NCBI GenBank assembly: GCA_030267565.1
Contig: BRXU01000001.1
Coordinates: 3,410,001-3,474,000, forward strand
Source of the DNA: Pleodorina starrii
Lineage: Eukaryota; Chlorophyta; Chlorophyceae; Chlamydomonadales; Volvocaceae
Length of the DNA stretch: 64,000 nt
Direction: 5' to 3'
The notes beneath the pieces were generated by a model. The model saw nothing but the letters and a program-made list of their open reading frames with translations, ran no database searches and was not told the DNA's origin. Within the stretch, counting starts at the first letter, position 1; every line of letters starts with the position of its first letter. A program made the position numbers and the translations under genes. Of this stretch, positions 57,001-64,000 are shown piece by piece.

Positions 57001-60000
57001 GCTCCTGCCCGCTCCTGCCCATTCCTGCCCGTTCCTGCCCGCTTTCTGCCGACCGGCGCACCCACCTGCACCACGCGCGCAAAGTCTCGCAGGTTGAACA
57101 CGTAGTGGCTCTTGGTGGGCGTGGGCAGCAGCTTGGCCATGGACTGGCCGTACACCTCCAGCGTGGCGTTGATGAGGCCGGGGGACAGCGCCACCACGGT
57201 GCTTGGGAAGGCGTTAGTGGCCAGGTGCCAGTCAAGGATGGTGCGGAAGATGTGGACCAGGGAGTCCTCGGACACCTGGAGGCCGGGGAGCGGGGAAGTA
57301 GGGAGTCGGGGAGTCGGGGGTCGGGGAAAAGAAAAAGATACCGGGAGGTGGGTGCCGACAAGCACCATGTCGGCACGCAGGGGCCTTAAGGATGTCAGAA
57401 AGGCACCAGGCGGGGGTGGGGGGACAGTCGCGGGCGGGTACGGGCGGGCACGGGCGGGCAGGCACCCCGAGCGCGTTAGTGAATCGTGTCACATCATATC
57501 GTGTAGTACTGTATCGTATCGTATTGTGTCATATCACGTTGCCAAGGCGGCATCCCCCAATCCGCCCAAATCGCGAACACACCTGCGACAGCGCCAGCAC
57601 GTTGAAGTGGCGCAGGAATCTGTTGGTGACAAAGGTGCGGCCGCCACCGGGCGGGCCCATGGCCGCCACCAGCTGCACGTCCATCAGTGTACGGAAAGCG
57701 TTGTCGCGGCCGTACCAGCCGCCCCCGTCGATGGCCTGGCGCAGCAGCTCGATGGGCGGCTGCGCGCCGTACGTCTCCTTGGCAGGCATGTTGAGGTCGT
57801 CCACGAACAACACGGCCCTGTGAAGGACAGGCAGCACGCAGAGGAGGGCGGGCAGGCGGAGGCGGAAGGTGGTGACGGGATCGGTGGCGCGCGAGGGGAG
57901 GCACGCAAAGGCAGAGAATGAATGTTTGGAGGCCTGCGTCCGGGGCCGCGCCCGACGCCATCACCCGCCGCGGCTACGACGACGGCACCGCGTCACAGCG
58001 GCGGCTATTGACGCTGCATCCGCTGCGCTCGGCTCCACTACAGTGCCCCATCGCCCGGCCCCACACCTACTTGCGGCCCATGGGCGGTCCGTAGACTCCC
58101 TTCCTGCGCTTGTCCAGCCGTCCGTCCACTTGGTCTTGTGCCATGTTGGCGGTGGTGCGGGCGGAGAAGGTCACGAAGATGGGCGTCCACTTGTCCTTGG
58201 GCAGCCCCCACACCAGGTGCCGGTTGATGTAGGTGGACTTGCCGGTGCCGGTTGGGCCCACCATCAGCAGCGGCTGGTTGTTCTGGAGGGCCGTGTCCAG
58301 CAGGAAGGTGTACCTGCGGGGCAGCCAGGGGGCAAAGGGCAGGGCAGGGGAGGAGGAGTTCGGGTCGGACAGGGACAGGGCGGAGAGAGAGGGAGAGGGC
58401 GGAGAGAGAGGGAGAGGGCGGAGAGAGAGGGAGAGGGCGGTGGGGGAAGAGGACAGGTCGGACGGGGGCAGGGAGGAGAAGGAGGAGGAGCGGGAGGGCT
58501 GTTGGGGCAGCGGGTCGGGGGAGGCGTGAGTCGGTCACGTTACCGGTAGGCGGGGCTTCTGCCCGCACGTGTTGGGGGTTGGGGTGCAGCAGCAGCAGAA
58601 GCTCGCTAGCCGGCAGTGGAACCAACACCTAGCGCCAGATTACCCGAACGCTAGCGTAGCAGCGAAAGCATCCTTCCACCCTCAGACGCGCTTCCAGGGC
58701 TTCTCCTCGGCCCCTGAACGCCGCAGCAGGGCCTCATCCGAGGTCCCGCCTCGCCCGGCACCGCCCCTCCGCCCTCGGCCCCCCAGGCATGTCCAGCGAG
58801 TATTGCCCCCGCATTCCGGGCCCTTTCGCTAACGCCGACTTCGCCCCCTTCGCTGCGGCATCTTCCTTCCTTCATCTCCCACACACCCCACACAAACACA
58901 CACATACCGGTACACACACACCAAACACACCTGGCCGAGTCCTTGGTGGGGATGATGATGTCGGCGAACTGCGCATCCTGCGGTATGGACAGCTCCGGAA
59001 TGGTGTCCGTCCACAGCTGCCAGCTGCCGGGCACCATGCCGCGCCCGCTGCCGCGCTTCTGCAGCGCGTAGTCGAACACGGTGGAGCCGCCGTCGGGCGG
59101 GGGCGGCGGGATGGACATGTGCACCTTGAGCGTGGGGTTGACGTAGTCCTGCAGCGGCGGGCGGCGGCGGGCGGGGGCAGCGGGGGCAGGGGCGGGTAGG
59201 CGGGAGAGGGCCAAGGCAGGGTTGGTGGAAAGGGGAGGAGGTTCACCGGAGGTTCACAGTCAGACGCAAGAGGCTGCTGATGTCCGTAGCCGGTGTGCTG
59301 CAGAGAGCCCTGGTCGGTCGGTGTCTGGCCGGGGTGGTGGTGCGCAAGGCAAAAAGGGAATCAGCGAGCCAAGGCGGGGTCCGAGCCCGTCCGGGAGCGA
59401 GCCGGCGCGCGAGATTACCTCGCCTATTCGCACGCACGCACGCACACACGCACACACGCGTGACAACGCCCGCCCAAACGCACGTACGGAAGTGACGTAC
59501 CAGGTAGCCGTCGGGGATCATGCCCGACAGCATGTTGCGCAAAAAGTTGTCAAACTTGCGGCGGCTCTCGCCGTCTCCGGTGCAGCCCACCGACCACACC
59601 AGCGCAAACAGGAACGCCGCCTCCACCAAAATGATCTTGGTGTTGTCGTCGTAAGAGAGACCCGGCGGCGGCTCGTCCTCCGCCGACTGCCGACCGCCCG
59701 GCTTGCCGCCGGCGCCGGCGGCAGCGCCGTCGCCTTCCTCGTCGCCGGCGTCCGCCGGCGCCGCGCCGCTGGCCGACGCCGAGGCGCCGCTCTCCGACGG
59801 CGCGACGGCGGCCTCGGCGCCGGTCGAGGTCGCCGAGCGCTCCGCCTCCGCGGCGGGGCCGGCGCCCGCGGCCGCCGGCGCGTTGGGGTTGATGGTGGGT
59901 CCAAAGTCCTCGGCGAGCAGGCTGGCCATGAGGCGCATGGTGGTGCGAGCCAGGCCGATGTCCTCCGTGGGACTAACCTCCTTGGCGTCCTTGCGGACAA

Positions 60001-63000
60001 ACCTGCGCTCGCGACGGTGCGGTGACGGGGCAAGGGCTCGACTCAACACCTCACGCAGCGGCCCGGCCGCAGCCGCGGGTGCCGCGCTCGGCAGTACAGG
60101 GCCGCACGCATGCCGCACGCACGCACGCGCGCGCTCGCGCGTCACGACGCTGCGTGTGCGGGTCGCCGGTGTCTGTCCTCACCTGAGGCACGGCGGCATG
60201 AGCCACTCGAAGAGCTGCTCCAGGTGTCGACGCACGCGGGGTCCCAGGCAGCGCGGCAAGGTGGCCAGCCAGCTGGTCAGCAGCGGCTGCCAGCCCAGCT
60301 GGTGCGGCTCCAGGTAGACCATGCCGCAGCGGGAGACGGTGGCGGGGGAGGCCACGGCCAGATCGCCCACCTGGACACGAGCAACGGTACCGGCAGCGAG
60401 GAGATGAGGGAGAGGAGCGGAGGACGCGAGAAAGGGCGGCCCCGGGAAAGGACGGCGGGCAAGGACGTGGGGAAAGGGAGGGCGGGAGAGGCTGAGCGCA
60501 GGATAATCACCGTGGCGAGCTCACTTCACTTCACTTCACTTCACTTTACTTCACTTTGAGTTGACTTCACTTCACTTGGCGCTTGGCGGCTGAGCGCAGC
60601 TGGCGGCACGAGCATGGCTCACAAACGGCATACGGCAAGGGGCGAAACGCGAAACGCGCAAAGCGCGCAACCGCCACACACACACACGCACACACCTCGA
60701 AGATCATGGACATGGTGCTGCTCATCTGGATGATCTCCGAGTTGGGCAGACACAGCTTCTTGTTGTCATCCAGCACCGTGTTCATGTTCTCGATCCAGAT
60801 GGCGTCCACGGGGCCGTCCAGCACCAGCCACTTGCGGTCATCGGACGGGTCGGCGGCCAGAGACCTGGAGAGCGGGGGACCGAGGTATATAGGGTTTAGG
60901 GTTCTGCAGGGCTGCAGGCGTTGTGGTGGGACTGAGAGCGGCAAGGGCATGGCCACCCTTCAAGCGCGAGCCCCAGCTCGACCCGGCCTGTCACGTGCAG
61001 CCACGCCGCGCCGCGCTGTGTTCGAGACGGGTCTTCTTGCAACGGGCCACACGCCCCGCCTCTGCTACGCCCATTACTGCTCGCCCATCACTGCTCCAAC
61101 CGGAGCCGGCGCAGTTCCTTCCTCCCCAAATAATGGCACCTACACCCATCCAACCCGCCCACCACCACCAAAAATCCACCACCCGCACCGCCCTCTTTCA
61201 ACAGCAAGCGAACAAACCGAGCCGTGCAAAGCCACCACCGCCACTGCCACCATCCTACGCCACCGCCGCCCTCCGCACCGCACCGCCGCAGGCCGCACCT
61301 GAACGCCACCGCCAGCACGCCGTCCTTCCACTCCTGCGTCGCCTTGTCCGTCTCGCCGTACAGCTGCCCCATGGTCACGGACTTGGGGTTAATGGTCCGC
61401 AGCTGCACCTTGTTGTACAGCGCGCCGGTCACGCCGCGCTCGTGCAGGTCCGACAGCGCGCCCGCCAGCACGCGCAGCGAGGCGGTCTTGCCGGAGAAGG
61501 GCTGGCCCACTGTCATGAGGCCGTGGCGCACCACCACCATCTCGTACAGCTGGATGGTCTTCATCAGGAAGTACTGCGTGGGCTGCAGGTTGTGCAGCGC
61601 GCACTGCCGCTTCATGGCCTCCGTCAGGTGCCCGTAGTCAGGCTCCGGCAGCACCACGCCTGCGGGCGGGGACCAGCAGGAGCGGCCGCGGAGGGAGGGA
61701 GTGGGTAATGAAAACGATGGCGGTGGAGGGGGTTGGGTGGTAAGGTAAGGTAAGGTACCCGGGTATGCGAACTGCTGCCCGATTGCAGCCAAAGGAACGG
61801 AAGGAAGCGGGAGCGAAGGTAGAACGGTCGAACTGGCCGGCTCCAGTACGCTAGGAACGAGCCCCGCTGCAAGCCAGCCAGCCAGCCAGCCAGGACACGC
61901 GGCCAGCCCGTCCCAGCCAGCCACCCATCAGGCGCGCTGTCACCGCCGGCTCCTTCGGAGCACGCACCCACCCACCCGGGAAGAGGTCCGACACGATGCC
62001 GTTGAAGAGCGGCACATCGTGGGACAGGAACTTGCACAGGTTGACGTCGATGATGGATCGCAGCATCAGCACGAACTCGTCCGTGTCGGGGAAGCGGCGC
62101 TTCAGGTTGCCGGCGGCGCGGAGCACGGCCATGACGGCGCGCATGCCTGCATTGCATTGCACGACATTGCACGGCGTTGCGCAGCGTGGCGTGGCGTTGC
62201 ATTTCGTTGGGGCAGCGGGGGCAGCAGCCAGGAGGTGAAGGCGCTGCAGAAGGGCGGCACACCAGCGGTGGCAGGGGCCACAGGAATTTCAGGGGGGCCC
62301 CCACAATCCGCCGTCGCCGACAGCCCCCCAAACGGGCGCAGACCCGATCCGTCCACGCGCAGTCCAGCTCGGCCGCCCAAGGCCCGGAGCTTGGCCAGCA
62401 GCGGCACACTGACCTTAATGGGGCCGACAAATTGATTTAGAGCCGGAAGAAAACGCCAGCTGGGCGGCCGTCGGGTATGGCCGCCGTTCCCAGTCCCTCG
62501 CCCCCGTTCCCACCCCGCAGCGCGCCCTTTCCCTCCTCTCTCTCTCTCCCTCCCTCCCTTCCTCTCCGCCCTTTCTGACTGTCCTAAATTCTCCCCGCTG
62601 CGCCCGCCTCGGCTCGGCTCGGCTCGGCTCAGGGGCCGGGCTCTTACCGTAGTCGTAGTGGTCCTGGCTGGACAGCTGCTCGGAGCAGAATTTACATCAA
62701 GCCGCGATCCACCAACCAATCTCAACCGCCAACCGCCAACCACTCACCGTAGTCGTAGTGGTCCTGGCTGGACAGCTGCTCGGAGCAGAGCTTGTAGGTG
62801 GCCACGATCTTGCGGGCGCACTCGCGCGCCTGCAGGTAGCCGTTGCTGTACAGCATGATCTCGGAGATCAGCGCGTAGTCGGGAACCATCATGGCCACCG
62901 TGCGGAAGAGCGCCTGATGAGGCAACCGGGCAATGAAGGCGGAGATGTAGGCGGAGGCAGAGGCGCCGGCGGAGGCCAAGGGGGCATGGAAAGCATGGGG

Positions 63001-64000
63001 CTTAGCAATGGATCGGAGTCAAAAGGGGAGCCCCGTCGTCGCAGTACGGGTATCCGCACGCAACGCCATGCAACCGAAGCCCGAGGCAACAAGCAAGACA
63101 CCAGGCGAGACGCCTCGCACGACGACGGCCAGGGCGCGAGCGCGATGCGCGAACACCCCCACCCCCACCACCACCCCGCGCTCCGCGCCCTGGCAGCGCA
63201 CGCGGAGCGGGGTTACGACCCCATCTCTCCTCCCAAGCGCGCCGGAAGGCCGCCCGCCCCACCTTGAGGTTGTCTGGCAGCTCGGAGCGGCCCGCGTATC
63301 CTGGGTTCATGGTGATGAAGACGTTGCAGGTGGGCCGCAGCGGCAGCTCCGTGCCCTCGAAGAAGAACGACTTGACGCGCTGCTTCACCGCCAGCTGGAT
63401 CTCAAGCACCTGCGTGGGGGTGCGGCGCGGCAGCGCCGGTGCGCGCCGTGCGAATGGGCGGTGTAAGGGACGGACACAACCCGGGGACGAACCCAAGCCG
63501 GTCAGTTCCATCCAACCCCCGCGTCCCGACTGGAGGGTCGCCGCAACAACAACACCAACAACAATGCTTATTGCCCTTCCTCCCCGTCCTCGCCTTTCCC
63601 TCCCCCGCCCACCACACAATCACATGGATACACACCCAGTCGCCCACCTGCTGCGCCACCACGGACAGCACCTCCAGATCGATGCGGTTGAACTCGTCGA
63701 AACACGCCCACGCGCCCGCGGCCGCCAGCCCCTTGAAGAACTTGGCCATGGTCTGGTAGTCCAGCGTGTCGGAGCAATTGAACACCACACACTGGCGCGC
63801 CAGCGCCTTGGCAAGGTCCTTGGTGGTCTCGGTCTTGCCGGTGCCGGCGGGCCTGCAGGGAGCGCAGCGGGGCCGCGCAGCGAGGGACCGAGCGAGGGGC
63901 CGGGCGAGGGGCCGGGCGGCTCACACACACACACACGAACGGACACACAACGCGCGTGACGCGTGTGCGCGCACATGCCAGCTGCGGGACGCGCAATTAT
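45063..64000 (-). CDS. Axonemal inner-arm dynein heavy chain (DNAH3/7/12-like), AAA1 to C-terminus, 5' part outside window
   Basis: Thirty-three exons, about 2,800 residues, in coding order: 63852-63648, 63409-63263, 62913-62748, 62146-61976, 61659-61299, 60864-60696, 60370-60183, 60002-59501, 59148-58931, 58313-58071, 57827-57593, 57275-57066, 56681-56505, 56114-56010, 55829-55743, 55343-55211, 54836-54691, 54413-54264, 54061-53874, 53523-53311, 53027-52817, 52648-52556, 52075-51962, 51576-51101, 50869-50666, 50280-50061, 49826-49624, 49441-49153, 48753-48538, 48375-48299, 47985-47274, 46998-46704 and 46351-45063. All phases close. Order: AAA1-AAA4 with P-loops, coiled-coil stalk and microtubule-binding domain, AAA5-AAA6, C-terminal domain. 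It is a minus-end-directed flagellar motor. The AAA1 and [12 protein letters not shown] regions fit the single-headed inner-arm group; the exact paralogue is not assigned. The tail and linker are missing. Confidence 0.93.
47101..47136. repeat. (CCCGG)n microsatellite in a dynein intron
   Basis: About seven tandem 5-nt units in the intron between exons 31 and 32. Confidence 0.85.
49858..49955. repeat. Degenerate (GGACA)n repeat in a dynein intron
   Basis: Roughly 100 nt of 5-10 nt purine-rich units (GGACA, GGCA, GGACATA) in the intron between exons 26 and 27. Confidence 0.8.
50666..53027 (-). other. Dynein stalk and microtubule-binding domain (exons 21-25)
   Basis: Exons 21-23 encode the outgoing coiled coil ([34 protein letters not shown]). 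Exon 24 holds the microtubule-binding domain ([49 protein letters not shown]) and the returning helix, which continues into exon 25. Confidence 0.9.
53120..53225. repeat. Degenerate CACTTCA/CACATC repeat in a dynein intron
   Basis: About ten imperfect units in the intron between exons 20 and 21, followed by a short (GGT)n tract. Confidence 0.65.
53311..55829 (-). other. Dynein AAA4 module (exons 15-20)
   Basis: Starts with [20 protein letters not shown], then P-loop [50 protein letters not shown] and NCCTIDWF, leading to the first stalk helix. Confidence 0.88.
53660..53820. other. AT-rich island inside a dynein intron
   Basis: About 160 bp built almost only of A and T in the intron between exons 19 and 20, in a region otherwise rich in GC. 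It contains palindrome-prone blocks such as ATTATTTATAAAC and TATAAATATAAATA. It looks like organellar DNA or an AT-rich mobile remnant rather than volvocine nuclear sequence. Confidence 0.8.
56985..57052. repeat. GCTCCTGCCC tandem repeat in a dynein intron
   Basis: About seven imperfect 9-10 nt units in the intron between exons 12 and 13. Confidence 0.8.
58378..58441. repeat. 21-nt purine tandem repeat in a dynein intron
   Basis: Three near-identical copies of GGCGGAGAGAGAGGGAGAG plus two bases, in the intron between exons 10 and 11. Confidence 0.85.
59501..61659 (-). other. Dynein AAA2 module with low-complexity insertion (exons 5-8)
   Basis: P-loop [15 protein letters not shown], Walker-B-like [17 protein letters not shown] and [15 protein letters not shown]. 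Exon 8 (59501-60002) carries an insertion of about 80 residues rich in Ala, Gly, Ser and acidic residues (coding roughly 59660-59895) between [10 protein letters not shown] and [10 protein letters not shown], absent from typical dyneins. Confidence 0.88.
60520..60576. repeat. (CACTT)n repeat in a dynein intron
   Basis: About ten copies of CACTT/GACTT units in the intron between exons 6 and 7. Confidence 0.85.
61976..63852 (-). other. Dynein AAA1 module (exons 1-4 in the window)
   Basis: Main motor ATPase site. P-loop [17 protein letters not shown] opens the first exon, followed by CVVFNCSD, Walker B region [34 protein letters not shown] and [18 protein letters not shown], ending [19 protein letters not shown]. 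The motif set is intact, so an active motor is expected. Confidence 0.9.
62646..62789 (-). repeat. 44-nt duplication of the end of dynein exon 3 with its splice donor
   Basis: Positions 62746-62789 (last 42 coding bases of exon 3 and the GT) are repeated without mismatch at 62646-62689 in the following intron, exactly 100 nt away. The intronic copy has its own donor-like end (G|GTAAGAG). Confidence 0.85.

Larger units (their letters stand above)
56010..59148 (-). other. Dynein AAA3 module (exons 9-14)
   Basis: P-loop [15 protein letters not shown] and Walker [16 protein letters not shown] are intact, then [18 protein letters not shown] and [12 protein letters not shown]3 nucleotide state is known to gate dynein motility; an intact site implies retained regulation. 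Confidence 0.88.

Noticed and set aside
62280..62440. Extra dynein exon in the intron after exon 3
   Set aside because: The open minus frame does not fit the AAA1 sequence, and exons 3 and 4 join directly in phase to give [12 protein letters not shown].

Overview
This is nuclear DNA of a GC-rich green alga, almost certainly a chlamydomonadalean/volvocine (Chlamydomonas, Gonium, Volvox or a relative). The reasons are: a complete two-domain pherophorin, an extracellular-matrix family known from volvocine algae; many short exons with strict GT-AG junctions; Ala/Pro/Gly-rich insertions in housekeeping proteins; TGTAA-type polyadenylation motifs; and an axonemal dynein. There are no operons or bacterial ribosome-binding sites. 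I rebuilt all exon structures by hand from splice sites, reading-frame phase and protein-family conservation. Exon edges are therefore predictions, although phase closes across every junction listed.

Layout. 1-4534: a transposon-like element bounded by 99-bp identical inverted repeats, carrying broken Gly/Pro-rich reading frames and a CCCH zinc-finger-like motif. 5915-9435 (+): pherophorin, 7 exons. 11080-12671: a smaller inverted-repeat element. 13769-18580 (-): DDX49/Dbp8-type DEAD-box helicase, 9 exons. 18935-26458 (+): a methionine-synthase-reductase-like diflavin reductase, 11 exons, with a predicted membrane anchor and a very large Ala-rich insertion. 28398-32389 (+): cysteine synthase (OASTL), 8 exons. 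32980-35435 (+): short-chain dehydrogenase, 6 exons, first intron apparently GC-AG. 37062-37849 (-): small unknown membrane protein, 3 exons. 38237-41404 (+): wax-synthase-type MBOAT acyltransferase, 6 exons. 42137-43535: a roughly 1.4-kb minisatellite with a 19-nt unit. 45063-64000 (-): 33 exons of an inner-arm axonemal dynein heavy chain from AAA1 to the stop codon; the 5' part lies beyond the right edge.

How the genes relate. Two neighbouring same-strand genes both act in sulfur amino-acid metabolism (methionine synthase reactivation and cysteine synthesis). Two divergent pairs share short intergenic regions that may be bidirectional promoters (helicase/reductase, 354 bp; small membrane protein/acyltransferase, 387 bp). 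The acyltransferase and dynein genes converge on the minisatellite.

The most unusual items are the anchored reductase with its Ala-rich insertion, the all-frames-open minisatellite, GGTT/GGGT tracts at or near the 5' ends of introns in several unrelated genes, an AT-rich island inside a dynein intron, and a 44-bp duplication of a dynein exon end that includes its splice donor.
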